A stretch of DNA of 64,000 bases from Mycolicibacterium rutilum (lineage in GTDB: Bacteria; Actinomycetota; Actinomycetes; Mycobacteriales; Mycobacteriaceae), in contig NZ_LT629971.1 in NCBI RefSeq assembly GCF_900108565.1, positions 1,798,001-1,862,000 on the forward strand. The letters are read 5' to 3'. Below are positions 29,671-38,481 of this stretch, piece after piece. A program made the position numbers and the translations under genes. Every line of letters begins with the position of its first letter. Position 1 is the stretch's first letter. Below the pieces are notes generated by a model. The model was not told the origin of the DNA, ran no database searches, and worked only from the letters and a program-made list of their open reading frames with translations.

Positions 29671-30412
29671 GGATCCGGTCGAGGAACTGCCGCGTGCGCT
29701 CCTCCTTCGGATTGCCGATCACCTCGGCGGGTGGCCCCTTCTCCAGGATCACGCCGCCGTCGGTGAACAGCACCTGATCGGAAACCTGCCTGGCGAACTG
29801 GATCTCGTGCGTGACGATCACCAGCGTCCAGCCCTCGACCGCGAGATCCCGGATGACACTGAGGACCTCACCGACCAGTTCGGGATCCAGCGCCGAGGTC
29901 GGCTCGTCGAACAGCACCACCTTCGGTCTGAGTGCCAGCGCGCGGGCGATCCCCACCCGCTGCTGCTGTCCCCCGGACAGCTGGAACGGGTACTGGTCTT
30001 TCTTGTCGGCCAGCCCGACCTTCTCGAGCAGCTCGACCGCCTCGGCCTCGGCATCCTGCCGCGGCTTGCGCTGCGCGACGACCGGACCCTCGGTGACGTT
30101 CTGCAGCACCGTCTTGTGCGGGAACAGGTTGTGGCTCTGGAACACAAACCCGCTCTGCGCGCGGTACTGCCGCAGCGTGTCCTTCGACACCGGTGCGCTG
30201 AAGTCGATCTCGACGTCGCCGACGCGGATCACCCCGGCGTCGGGCACGTCGAGCGCGTTGAGCGCCCGCAGCAGCGTCGTCTTGCCCGACCCGGACGGCC
30301 CGATGATCGTGGTCACCGAACCCTGTAGGACGTCGAACGAGACATCCTTGAGAACTTTGTTGGCGCCGAACGCCTTCTGGACGTTCTCGGCCTTGACGCG
30401 GTACTCGCTCAT
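29657..30412 (-). CDS. polar amino-acid ABC transporter ATP-binding protein
   Basis: 251 residues with Walker A GPSGSGKTT, signature LSGGQQQR, Walker B VVLFDEPTSALDPEL and switch His in VTHEI. It is of the GlnQ/TcyN polar amino acid class (FFGANKVLKDVS-like N-terminus). The ATG overlaps the stop of the upstream binding-protein/permease gene (ATGA), so the two form a complete importer. Cystine is a reasonable guess for substrate because of the partner's features. Confidence 0.88.
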   Translation of the reverse strand: MSEYRVKAENVQKAFGANKVLKDVSFDVLQGSVTTIIGPSGSGKTTLLRALNALDVPDAGVIRVGDVEIDFSAPVSKDTLRQYRAQSGFVFQSHNLFPHKTVLQNVTEGPVVAQRKPRQDAEAEAVELLEKVGLADKKDQYPFQLSGGQQQRVGIARALALRPKVVLFDEPTSALDPELVGEVLSVIRDLAVEGWTLVIVTHEIQFARQVSDQVLFTDGGVILEKGPPAEVIGNPKEERTRQFLDRILNPL

Positions 30413-31863
30413 CGGGCCACATACCTTTCCAGTCGACGTTCGAATCGGTTCTGGCCGAACGAGAGCGCCAGGCAGATGATCCAGTAGTACAGCGCCGCGG
30501 TGCCGTACAGCGCGAAGAACTCGAACGTCGGCGCCGCCACGTTCTGCGCCGTCCGGAACAGCTCGGTCACCAGGATCGTCGACGCCAGCGAGGTGTCCTT
30601 CACCAGCGAGATCAACGTGTTCGACAGCGGCGGCACAGCCACCCGGGTGGCCTGCGGCAAGATGATGCGGCGAAGCGTGGCAACGTAATTCAGGCCGATG
30701 GTCTCGGCCGCCTCCCACTGTCCCTTCGGAATGGACTGGATCGCCGAGCGGATGATCTCGGCCGCGTAGCCGCCGACGTTCAGGCTGAACGCGATGATCG
30801 CGGCGGGGAACGGGTCGATGCGCACACCGATCTGCGGCAGCGCGAAGAACACCAGGAACAGCTGGACCAGCAGCGGGGTGCCGCGGATCAGCGAGATGTA
30901 GATCCGCGCCAGCCCGGACACCGCCGCGTTCGACGACAGCCGCGCCAACGCCACCACCAACGCGATCACCAGGCCGATCGCGAAGCTGATGATGGTCAGC
31001 GGAATCGTCATGGTGATCGCCGCGCGGGCCAGCGGCCAGAGGTTGTCGAGGATCAACTCCCAGGTGCTGCGCGGCGCGGCCCGCGACAGGTCGATGTCGA
31101 GGTACTTGCGGGAGATCTCGGTCAGCGTGCCGTCGGCGCGCAGTTCTTCGAGCGCCCTGTTCAACTCGGGCAGATAACCGCTGTCCTTGCGGGCGGCGAA
31201 CGCCTGCTCGCTCTGCTCACCGGTGGTGCCTGCCACCTTGATCGGCGCGTCCGGGTGTTCGGCCTGATACGCGAGCACCGACAGGCTGTCGTTGACGACG
31301 ACGTCCACGCGCCCGTCGTTGAGCACGCTGATGGCCTGCGAGAAGCCGTCGACCGACACGATCTGCGCTCCCGCGTCCCGCGCGACGGTCGCCCAGTTGC
31401 TGGTCGGGCTCTGCGCCGCGCGCTTGCCCTTGATGTCAGCCAGGGACGTCACCGAGTTGTCGTCGGCGCGGGTGACGATCACCCCCTCGGCGATCGAATA
31501 CGGCGCGGAGAGATCGTATTTCGCTTTGCGCTCGTCGGTGATCGTGACTTCGTTGGCCACGATGTCGAACCGGTCGGCCTCCAGCGCCGCGAAGATGGAG
31601 TCCCACGACGTCTCGACGAACTCGACGCGGACGCCCAACTTGTCGGCGACGGCCCGCGCGACGTCGACGTCGTAGCCGGCGAGTTGGCCGCCCTGGCCGG
31701 CGTCGTGGAAGGAGTACGGCGGATACACCCCCTCGGTGCCCACCCGCAGCACCCCCGCCGCCTTGATCGGGTCGGTGCCGGCGTTTTCCGGGGAGCCGCA
31801 ACCGGCGGCCCCAAGGATCACCGCCGCGAGCAGAAGAAGAACGGGCAGGAGGTTTCGGCGCAC
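30409..31863 (-). CDS. amino-acid ABC importer: binding protein and permease in one chain
   Basis: 484 residues, GTG start. Lipobox GAAGC (Cys22) starts a family-3 periplasmic-binding domain (about 30-255: VGTEGVYPPYSF, GYDVDVARAVADKLG, AAQSPTSNWATVA, VVVNDSLSVLAY). A linker leads to a His/Glu/Gln/Arg-type permease with about five helices (270-480), with TPLLVQLFLVFFALP and coupling loop WEAAETIGLNYVATLRRI. A lipid-anchored, permease-tethered receptor is known in some Gram-positives. The AQSxTSN segment resembles cystine-binding proteins; that is inference. Confidence 0.88.
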   Translation of the reverse strand: MRRNLLPVLLLLAAVILGAAGCGSPENAGTDPIKAAGVLRVGTEGVYPPYSFHDAGQGGQLAGYDVDVARAVADKLGVRVEFVETSWDSIFAALEADRFDIVANEVTITDERKAKYDLSAPYSIAEGVIVTRADDNSVTSLADIKGKRAAQSPTSNWATVARDAGAQIVSVDGFSQAISVLNDGRVDVVVNDSLSVLAYQAEHPDAPIKVAGTTGEQSEQAFAARKDSGYLPELNRALEELRADGTLTEISRKYLDIDLSRAAPRSTWELILDNLWPLARAAITMTIPLTIISFAIGLVIALVVALARLSSNAAVSGLARIYISLIRGTPLLVQLFLVFFALPQIGVRIDPFPAAIIAFSLNVGGYAAEIIRSAIQSIPKGQWEAAETIGLNYVATLRRIILPQATRVAVPPLSNTLISLVKDTSLASTILVTELFRTAQNVAAPTFEFFALYGTAALYYWIICLALSFGQNRFERRLERYVAR

Positions 31864-31907
31864 CGGCGGAAACTACTCGAAACGCCGGGTTCGGGGAAGC
31901 ATTCCGC

Positions 31908-32780
31908 TCAGTGGGGCTGATAAATCCACGGCTGACGCGGCAGCAGCGCGGGATCGAACTCGGCCAGCATGCCGTCGACGTCGGTGGCGCGCCATCCCAG
32001 CGACGCGCTGATCTGCTCGAGCGCCCGCGACACCCCGATCTCGGCGAGCGTCACAGCGCCGTCGCGCTTGGCCAGCCGCGCGCCGTCCTCGTTGAGCACC
32101 AGCGCGACGTGCGCGTACGTCGGCTCCGCGTGTCCGAGCATCCGCGCGAGGTACGCCTGGCGCGGGGACGACGGCAGCAGATCGTCCCCGCGCACGACCT
32201 GGTCGACACCCTGGGCCGCATCGTCGACGACGACGGCGAGGTTGTAGGCGGGCACACCGTCGCCGCGGCGCACCACGAAGTCGTCGACGATGCCGGTGTA
32301 GTCACCGTGCAGCAGATCGCGCACGGTGTAGGTGATGACGTCGGTGCGCAACCGCAGCGCAGGAGGCCGTCCGGTCTCGGCGCGGCGCACCTGGCGTTGA
32401 TCGTCGGTCAGGTCGCGGCAGGTGCCCGGGTACGCGCCCTGCGGTGCGTGCGGTGCGCGCGGGGCCTGCGCGATATCCTTTCGGCTGCAATAGCATTCGT
32501 ATAGCAGACCGGCCTGTGACAGTTGCTCGATGGCGGCCGAGTAGCGGTCCGGGTGCTGTGACTGCCACTCGGGTTCGGCGTCCCACGTCAATCCGATCGC
32601 CTCGAGGTCGGCGACCTGACGGTGACCGATCTCGGTGAATGTGCGATCGTCGAGGTCGTCGACGCGCAGCAGGAACCGCCGGCCCGTCGAGCGTGCGAAC
32701 AGCCACGCCAACACCGCGGTGCGCAGATTGCCGATGTGAAGGTCGGCCGACGGGCTGGGGGCAAACCTGCCAGCGGACAT
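31908..32780 (-). CDS. gluQ: glutamyl-Q tRNA(Asp) synthetase
   Basis: 290 residues, a truncated GluRS catalytic domain without an anticodon-binding domain. [17 protein letters not shown] is the HIGH-region equivalent, LAKRDGAV the KMSKS equivalent, and a zinc site CYC...YPGTC matches the Cys-x-Cys...Tyr-x3-Cys of E. coli GluQRS. It attaches glutamate to queuosine-34 of tRNA-Asp. Together with tgt it implies that this organism carries queuosine. ATG 32780 is used; GTG two codons upstream is possible. Confidence 0.87.
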   Translation of the reverse strand: MSAGRFAPSPSADLHIGNLRTAVLAWLFARSTGRRFLLRVDDLDDRTFTEIGHRQVADLEAIGLTWDAEPEWQSQHPDRYSAAIEQLSQAGLLYECYCSRKDIAQAPRAPHAPQGAYPGTCRDLTDDQRQVRRAETGRPPALRLRTDVITYTVRDLLHGDYTGIVDDFVVRRGDGVPAYNLAVVVDDAAQGVDQVVRGDDLLPSSPRQAYLARMLGHAEPTYAHVALVLNEDGARLAKRDGAVTLAEIGVSRALEQISASLGWRATDVDGMLAEFDPALLPRQPWIYQPH

Positions 32781-32866
32781 GCCCACAACTTAGCGAGTGG
32801 TGGGCGTACCCGGCGGTATGCCTGGGTACCCCCTCCAAGCGCTGCACCGACACGAGGAGGCTCGAC

Positions 32867-34252
32867 GTGGACCGCGACGGTTCGACCAGCGAGAACACCG
32901 GAGCCGGCAAAGACGCACCGCCCGGCGTCGTGAAGAAGGCGATCGCTGCCTCGGCGGTCGGCAACTTCACCGAATGGTTCGACTACGGCCTCTACGCATA
33001 CGGCGTCGCCTACATCTCGGTTGCGATCTTCCCCGGTGAGGGCGCCACCAAGACCCTGCTGGCGTTGATGACGTTCGCGGTCTCCTTCCTGTTCCGCCCC
33101 CTCGGCGGCTTCGTCTGGGGCCCGCTCGGTGACCGTCTCGGCCGGCGCCGGGTGCTGGCGATCACGATCCTGCTGATGGCCGGCGCCACCCTCGGTGTCG
33201 GCCTGGTGCCCAGCTACGCCACGATCGGCATGTTGGCGCCGGCGCTGATGGTGCTCCTACGCGTGATCCAGGGCTTCTCCACCGGCGGCGAGTACGGCGG
33301 CGCCGCGACGTTCATGGCCGAGTACGCCCCCGCCCGGCGTCGCGGGATCCTGGGCAGTTTCCTCGAATTCGGCACGCTCGCCGGCTTCTCGGCCGGCGCG
33401 CTGCTGATGCTGGTGTTCTCGCTGGCCCTCAACGACGACCAGATGAACACGTGGGGCTGGCGGGTGCCGTTCCTGCTCGCCGCGCCGCTCGGCCTGATCG
33501 GCCTGTACCTGCGGTCGCGCCTCGACGAGACGCCCGCGTTCAAGGAACTCGAGGAGTCCGGAAAGCAGGAGGACGCCGTCGGCAGCGAGTTCCGCGATCT
33601 CATCCGCGAGTACCGGGGCCCGATCCTGCGCCTCGGCGGCCTGGTGGTGGCGCTCAACGTCGTCAACTACACGCTGCTGACCTACATGCCCACCTATCTC
33701 GAGACCTCGATCGGGTTGTCGACCGACCAGTCGCTGGTCGTGCCGATCATCGGGATGGCGTCGATGATGGTGTTCCTGCCGTTCGCGGGTTTGGCGTCGG
33801 ACCGGATCGGGCGGAAACCGGTGTGGTGGATCTCGCTGATCGGACTGTTCATCGCCGGTGTGCCGATGTTCATGTTGATGTCGGTCAACATGATCGGCGC
33901 GATCGTCGGCTTCGCGGTGCTGGGCCTGCTCTATGTCCCGCAGCTGGCGACGATCTCGGCCACGTTCCCGGCGATGTTCCCGACGCAGGTGCGGTTCGCG
34001 GGCTTCGCGATCGCCTACAACGTGTCGACGGCGCTGTTCGGCGGCACGGCGCCGGCCCTCAACGACTGGCTGGTCAACCTGACCGGCAACAACCTCATTC
34101 CGGCCTTCTACATGATGTTGGCCTGCGTCGTCGGCGCGATCGCGCTGCGAGGTCTGCCCGAGACCGCGCGGTGCCCGATCAACAGCACCGAGATCCCCGG
34201 CACGCCCGAAGCGCCGCCGCAGTTGGACTACGAACTCGAGACCAGCCGCTGA
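32867..34252 (+). CDS. MFS transporter (ProP/metabolite:proton symporter type)
   Basis: 461 residues, 12 predicted helices. VGNFTEWFDYGLYAYG near residue 35, GPLGDRLGRRRVL between helices 2 and 3, IQGFSTGGEYGGAATFMAEYAP and the DRIGRKP repeat are typical of the ProP/ShiA/KgtP metabolite-proton symporters. GTG 32867 is set by GAGGAGG at 32854-32860; a longer open frame upstream has no such site and overlaps the divergent gluQ gene. It lies beside the aminotransferase/amidase cluster and may import its substrate. Confidence 0.87.
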   Translation: MDRDGSTSENTGAGKDAPPGVVKKAIAASAVGNFTEWFDYGLYAYGVAYISVAIFPGEGATKTLLALMTFAVSFLFRPLGGFVWGPLGDRLGRRRVLAITILLMAGATLGVGLVPSYATIGMLAPALMVLLRVIQGFSTGGEYGGAATFMAEYAPARRRGILGSFLEFGTLAGFSAGALLMLVFSLALNDDQMNTWGWRVPFLLAAPLGLIGLYLRSRLDETPAFKELEESGKQEDAVGSEFRDLIREYRGPILRLGGLVVALNVVNYTLLTYMPTYLETSIGLSTDQSLVVPIIGMASMMVFLPFAGLASDRIGRKPVWWISLIGLFIAGVPMFMLMSVNMIGAIVGFAVLGLLYVPQLATISATFPAMFPTQVRFAGFAIAYNVSTALFGGTAPALNDWLVNLTGNNLIPAFYMMLACVVGAIALRGLPETARCPINSTEIPGTPEAPPQLDYELETSR

Positions 34253-34253
34253 G

Positions 34254-35528
34254 TCACACCACGGCGCTCACCGCATGGGACCAGATGTCGGCCGCCTCGT
34301 CGATCTGCTCGGCGGTGACGACGAGCGCCGGGATGAACCGGACGACCTGACCCCAGGCGCCGCACGTCAGCAGCAGCAGGCCACGGCGCGCGGCCTCCTG
34401 CTGCACCGCGGTGGCCGTCGCCGCGTCGGGTTTACCTGCGGCGTCGCGAAACTCGGTGCCGAGCATCAGTCCGAGGCCGCGCACGTCGGCGATCGCATCG
34501 AACTTGTCGCCGACCGTCTGCAACGCCTCCCGCAGCTGCGCCCCGCGCTCGGCGGCGTTGTCGACCAACCGCTCGTCGGCGATCACCTCGAGAGTGGCCA
34601 GCGCCGCCGCACAGGCCACCGCGTTGGCGCCGTACGTGCCGCCTTGCGAGCCCGGCCACGCCCGCTCCATCAGCGCCGCCGGCGCCGCGATCGCCGACAG
34701 CGGGAAACCCGACGCCAGTCCCTTGGCCGTGATCAGGATGTCAGGCCGCGCTCCGTCGAGGAAGTGCTGATGGCCCCAGAACCGGCCGGTGCGGCCGAAC
34801 CCGGTCTGCACCTCGTCGACGACGAGCAGGATGCCGTGGGCGTCGGCGCGCTCGCGCAGTCCGGCGAAGAACCGCTCGTTGGCAGGCACGTAACCGCCCT
34901 CACCGAGCACGGGTTCGACGAAGAACGCGGCGGTGTCGTCGGGCGCGCTGATCGTCTGCAGCACATAGTCCAGTTGGTCCAACGCGAAGTCGGTGGCTTG
35001 CTCGGCCGGCCAACCGAAATGGCCGGGGTCGGGGAACGGTGCGACGTGCACGCCCGCCATCAACGGGGCGAAGCCGGCGCGGAACCGGGTGCCGGAGGTG
35101 GTCATCGACGCCGCCGCGACCGTCCGGCCGTGGAAGCCGCCGTGAAAGACGATCACGTTCGGTCGGCCGGTGGCATGACGGGACAACCGCAGTGCCGCTT
35201 CCACCGCCTCGCTACCGGAGTTGGCGAAGAACAACCGGTCCAGCCCGGGCGGCAGCACCGTTCCCAGCCGCTCCACGAGGGTGAGCAACGGCCGGTGCAG
35301 CACGGTCGTGTACTGGCCGTGGATCAGCGTGGCCACCTGGCGTTGAGCGGCCTCGACCACTCGGGGATGGCAATGTCCGGTGCTGGTCACGCCGATACCC
35401 GCGGTGAAGTCGAGGTAGCGGCGGTCCTGCTCGTCGTAGAGCAGCACTCCGTCGCCGCGGGCGGCCACCACACCGGTCGCCTGCTTGAGGACCTGGGAAA
35501 GCCGCGGGGCTGGAGGCGCCGTATTCAT
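34254..35528 (-). CDS. class III aminotransferase (GABA transaminase-like)
   Basis: 424 residues. PLP-binding features include NSGSEAVEAALRLSRHATGR, FHGGFHGRT, LLVVDEVQTGFGRTG and the Schiff-base Lys in ITAKGLASG near residue 267. Closest in outline to 4-aminobutyrate/omega-amino acid transaminases. The divergent gene encodes a semialdehyde dehydrogenase-like enzyme, the usual next step, and a GntR operator sits between them at 35555. Convergent with the MFS gene, one base apart. Confidence 0.85.
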   Translation of the reverse strand: MNTAPPAPRLSQVLKQATGVVAARGDGVLLYDEQDRRYLDFTAGIGVTSTGHCHPRVVEAAQRQVATLIHGQYTTVLHRPLLTLVERLGTVLPPGLDRLFFANSGSEAVEAALRLSRHATGRPNVIVFHGGFHGRTVAAASMTTSGTRFRAGFAPLMAGVHVAPFPDPGHFGWPAEQATDFALDQLDYVLQTISAPDDTAAFFVEPVLGEGGYVPANERFFAGLRERADAHGILLVVDEVQTGFGRTGRFWGHQHFLDGARPDILITAKGLASGFPLSAIAAPAALMERAWPGSQGGTYGANAVACAAALATLEVIADERLVDNAAERGAQLREALQTVGDKFDAIADVRGLGLMLGTEFRDAAGKPDAATATAVQQEAARRGLLLLTCGAWGQVVRFIPALVVTAEQIDEAADIWSHAVSAVV

Positions 35529-35554
35529 GGCATGATCCTTGAACCCGCGCTGTA

Positions 35555-35568
35555 GATTGTCAACAATC
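35555..35568. promoter_or_regulatory. GntR operator, site A
   Basis: GATTGTCAACAATC: perfect half-sites GATTGT/ACAATC with a two-base spacer, between the divergent aminotransferase and aldehyde dehydrogenase genes, 18 bases before the latter's ATG. TTGT-NN-ACAA is the typical operator form of FCD-type GntR regulators, and one is encoded at 37044. Sites B and C share the motif. Confidence 0.75.
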
Positions 35569-35586
35569 CGACAGAAGGGAGCGGTG

Positions 35587-37047
35587 ATGGATCGCGAACA
35601 ACAGGTCGTCGCGGCGGTCGAGAAGGGACTCTTCGTCGACGGCAAATGGGTGGGCGCGACCGACGGCCGCACCTTCGACGTCGTCGATCCCGCGACCGGG
35701 CAGACGCTGTGCGCGGTCGCCGACGCAAGCCCCGCGGATGCCCGCGCCGCACTCGACGCGGCCGTCGCTGCCCAGCGGGAATTCGCGGCGACCCCGCCCC
35801 GGCGCCGCGCCGACATGCTGATGGCCGCGTTCGAGTTGCTGCATGAGCGCGCCGACGACCTCGCGTTGTTGATGACGTTGGAGATGGGTAAACCGCTCGC
35901 CGAAGCGAAGGGTGAAATCGCTTACGCCGCTGAGTTTTTCCGTCACTTCGCCGAGGAAGCGACGCGCATCGATGGCGGCTATCAGACCGCGCCGGCGGGC
36001 GGCGCGCGCTTCCTGATCGCGCGCCAGCCCGTCGGGCCCTGCCTGCTGATCACGCCGTGGAACTTCCCGATGGCGATGGGCACCCGCAAGCTGGGACCTG
36101 CGATCGCCGCCGGATGCACCAGCGTGATCAAACCCGCGCACCAGACCCCGCTGTCGATGCTGGCGCTGATGGGGATCCTGGACGAGGCGGGGGTGCCGGC
36201 CGGTGCGGTCAACTGCATCACCGCGATGGACGCCAACGCCGTGATGGAACCCCTGATCCGGTCCGGGCTGGCGCGCAAGCTGTCGTTCACCGGGTCGACC
36301 CGGGTGGGCCGGATCCTGCTCGAGCAGTGCGCGGAGAAAGTGTTGCGGACCTCGATGGAACTCGGCGGCAACGCACCGTTCATCGTGTTCGCCGACGCCG
36401 ATCTCGACGAGGCGGTGGACGGGGCGATCGCCGCCAAGATGCGCAACATGGGCGAGGCGTGCACGGCCGCGAACCGGATCTTCGTGCACGCGTCGGTGAT
36501 TGACGAGTTCGGCCGCCGGTTGGCCGAGCGGATGGCGGCGCTGCGCGTGGGCCGGGGCACCGAGGACGACGTCAAGGTCGGCCCGCTCGTCGACGCGGCA
36601 GCACTCGACAAGGTGCAGACCTTGGTCGACGACGCGCTGAACCGTGGTGCGCGCCTGCTCACCGGCGGCGCCGCGGTGCCCGGAGACGGCTACTTCTATC
36701 CGCCGACCGTGCTGACCGGGGTCCCGCGAGACGCCCGGATGTCGGGTGAGGAGATCTTCGGCCCGGTCGCGCCCCTGACGCCGTTCGAGACCGAGGACGA
36801 GGTCGTCGCCGCCGCGAACGACACTGAATATGGGCTGGTGGCTTACGTGTTCACCAACGATCTGCGGCGGGCGTTGCGGGTCGCCGAGGCGCTGGAGACC
36901 GGCATGGTCGGGCTCAACCAGGGCGTGGTGTCCAATCCTGCGGCGCCCTTCGGCGGCGTCAAGCAGTCCGGTCTGGGGCGCGAAGGCGGGGCGGCGGGCA
37001 TCGACGAGTTCCTGGAGACCAAGTACGTCGGCATCGCGCTCGGTTAG
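35587..37047 (+). CDS. NAD(P)-dependent semialdehyde dehydrogenase (succinate-semialdehyde type)
   Basis: 486 residues. Cofactor motif TPWNFPMAMGTRKLGPA, FTGSTRVGR, catalytic Glu in MELGGNAP near 257 and catalytic Cys in GEACTAANR near 292 are intact; PFGGVKQSGLGREGG ends the fold. The set resembles GabD-type succinate-semialdehyde dehydrogenases, and its divergent neighbour is a GABA-transaminase-like enzyme. ATG 35587 is preferred over the adjacent GTG 35584 from its AGGGAG spacing. Confidence 0.85.
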   Translation: MDREQQVVAAVEKGLFVDGKWVGATDGRTFDVVDPATGQTLCAVADASPADARAALDAAVAAQREFAATPPRRRADMLMAAFELLHERADDLALLMTLEMGKPLAEAKGEIAYAAEFFRHFAEEATRIDGGYQTAPAGGARFLIARQPVGPCLLITPWNFPMAMGTRKLGPAIAAGCTSVIKPAHQTPLSMLALMGILDEAGVPAGAVNCITAMDANAVMEPLIRSGLARKLSFTGSTRVGRILLEQCAEKVLRTSMELGGNAPFIVFADADLDEAVDGAIAAKMRNMGEACTAANRIFVHASVIDEFGRRLAERMAALRVGRGTEDDVKVGPLVDAAALDKVQTLVDDALNRGARLLTGGAAVPGDGYFYPPTVLTGVPRDARMSGEEIFGPVAPLTPFETEDEVVAAANDTEYGLVAYVFTNDLRRALRVAEALETGMVGLNQGVVSNPAAPFGGVKQSGLGREGGAAGIDEFLETKYVGIALG

Positions 37048-37703
37048 GCGCCGCGGGACAGCCGCTCGGTCAGCCGGTCGACGGCATCCTCCATGTGGGC
37101 GATCAACAACTTGTCCGACAGCTGCACATCCCCGGCACGGATCGCGCTGGCCAGCGCCTGGTGCTCGACCACGCGGTCACTGGGGTTGTCGTAGGTGTCG
37201 GCCAGCGCGTGTACACACATCCGGGTTTCGACCAGATAGGTCTGGTGCATCCGCGACAGGCGCGGGCTGCCCGCCAATTCGACGAGGCGCTCGTGGAAGC
37301 GGATGTCGGCCTCGCTGCCCTCCTCGGCGTCGACAGCCGCGGCCATCTCCTCGACGATCGCCAGCAGCTCGTCGCCCGCGAAAGCGTAATCACCCTGCAG
37401 GATTTGGCGCGTCGCGGCGCGTTCGATCGCCTCCCGCGCGAGGTACATGTCGGAGGCCACGTCGGGCGTCATGTCGATCACGAACACCCCGCGGTTGCGG
37501 ATCGCGATCAGCAGCCCCTCCTGGGTCAGCCGCTGCATCCCCTCGCGCAGTGGCCCGCGGCTGACGCCGAGCTTGCGGGCCAGGTCGACCTCGATCAGCT
37601 GCGTACCGGGGGCCAACTCGCCGTGGGCGATGGCCTGCCGCAGCTTGTCGGCCACGATGCTCGGGGTGGATTCCTGCTCCACCGGCGCCAGGAACTCGGT
37701 CAC
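37044..37703 (-). CDS. GntR-family regulator with FCD domain
   Basis: 219 residues. Winged HTH about 15-80 (IVADKLRQAIAHGELAPGTQL, LARKLGVSRGPLREGMQRL) and an all-helical FCD ligand domain (about 90-210) with metal-type histidines in FHERL and VVEHQAL. GTG 37703 lies in the stop of the upstream isomerase gene (GTGA); a longer N-terminus is possible but unneeded. Three matching palindromes in the cluster are the likely operators. The ligand is probably a carboxylic acid, as for most FCD proteins. Confidence 0.85.
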   Translation of the reverse strand: MTEFLAPVEQESTPSIVADKLRQAIAHGELAPGTQLIEVDLARKLGVSRGPLREGMQRLTQEGLLIAIRNRGVFVIDMTPDVASDMYLAREAIERAATRQILQGDYAFAGDELLAIVEEMAAAVDAEEGSEADIRFHERLVELAGSPRLSRMHQTYLVETRMCVHALADTYDNPSDRVVEHQALASAIRAGDVQLSDKLLIAHMEDAVDRLTERLSRGA

Positions 37704-38419
37704 GCGGTTCCCCCGAACAGGCGGCCCAGTCCCGGAAGCGCGGGCGCCCCGCCGGCGAGTTGCAGGCCCTTCCACACGGTGACCTGATTGGCGGTCAGCA
37801 CCGGCTTACCCACCGCGGCCTCGAGCCGGTCGATGATCGCCAGCGTGTGCATGGCGGTGTCGGGGACCAGCACCGCCTGGGCGTCAGGGTGGTCGGCCGC
37901 GATGACCATGTCGCACACCCGGTCCGGCTCGAGCGTGCCGACCTCGGCCGCGGTGATGATCCCGTGGCTGCCCATCGCCACCACCTCGACGCCGTCGGCG
38001 GCCAGGAATCGCACGAAGTGTTCGGCGACGTCATGCGGGTAGGACGCGGCTACCGCGACGCGCCCGATGCCAAGGTGACGCAGCGCGTCGACAAAAGCGA
38101 TCGAGGTGGACGACGCCGGAACGCCGGCTGCCGCAGCGACTTTCGCGGCCTGATGGCGAGCACCCTCGGGTCCGAACACGAAGCTGCCCGACGTGCACGC
38201 CCACATCACAGCCTGTGGGCGGGTGTCGGCGAGCCGGCGCACACCGTCGGCCAGGCGGTCCTCGCCGCCGAGATCCAGCAGCGCGTCGACCCGGTGCGCG
38301 TCCTCACCCACCGAGGTGATGACCACGGGCAAGCGCACCCGCCCGGGCACCCGCGCCTCGAGCGCGGGGAAGTCGTCCTCGGCACTGTGCCCCGGGTAGA
38401 GCAGTCCTACGGTCGCCAT
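37700..38419 (-). CDS. Asp/Glu racemase-fold enzyme, one catalytic cysteine (maleate isomerase/AMDase family)
   Basis: 239 residues of the maleate cis-trans isomerase/arylmalonate decarboxylase family: TVGLLYPGHSAEDDFPAL start, VMWACTSGSF with Cys75, and ITAAEVG. The second lobe should have a CTN-type cysteine, but the matching position reads LVPDTAMHT, so Pro/Asp replace it. A normal two-cysteine racemase or isomerase mechanism is therefore unlikely; decarboxylation or another single-Cys reaction, or a non-catalytic partner, is possible. Coupled to the GntR gene; operator site B lies upstream. Confidence 0.75.
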   Translation of the reverse strand: MATVGLLYPGHSAEDDFPALEARVPGRVRLPVVITSVGEDAHRVDALLDLGGEDRLADGVRRLADTRPQAVMWACTSGSFVFGPEGARHQAAKVAAAAGVPASSTSIAFVDALRHLGIGRVAVAASYPHDVAEHFVRFLAADGVEVVAMGSHGIITAAEVGTLEPDRVCDMVIAADHPDAQAVLVPDTAMHTLAIIDRLEAAVGKPVLTANQVTVWKGLQLAGGAPALPGLGRLFGGTA

Positions 38420-38445
38420 GGCGGCCCTGCTTTCTGGAATGGGCA

Positions 38446-38459
38446 GATTGTCGACAATG
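38446..38459. promoter_or_regulatory. GntR operator, site B
   Basis: GATTGTCGACAATG, one mismatch from the GATTGT-NN-ACAATC consensus; the inner ATTGTCGACAAT is a perfect palindrome. An overlapping degenerate copy, AATGT-TA-ACAAC, follows at 38457-38467. The site lies 27 bases upstream of the isomerase-regulator operon, so the regulator probably controls itself. Confidence 0.7.
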
Positions 38460-38481
38460 TTAACAACCGGCTGATGTGTGG

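Noticed and set aside
32639..32866. Extended N-terminus for the MFS transporter
   Set aside because: The added residues are Arg/Cys-rich and lie antisense to gluQ; GAGGAGG at 32854-32860 fixes GTG 32867 as the start.
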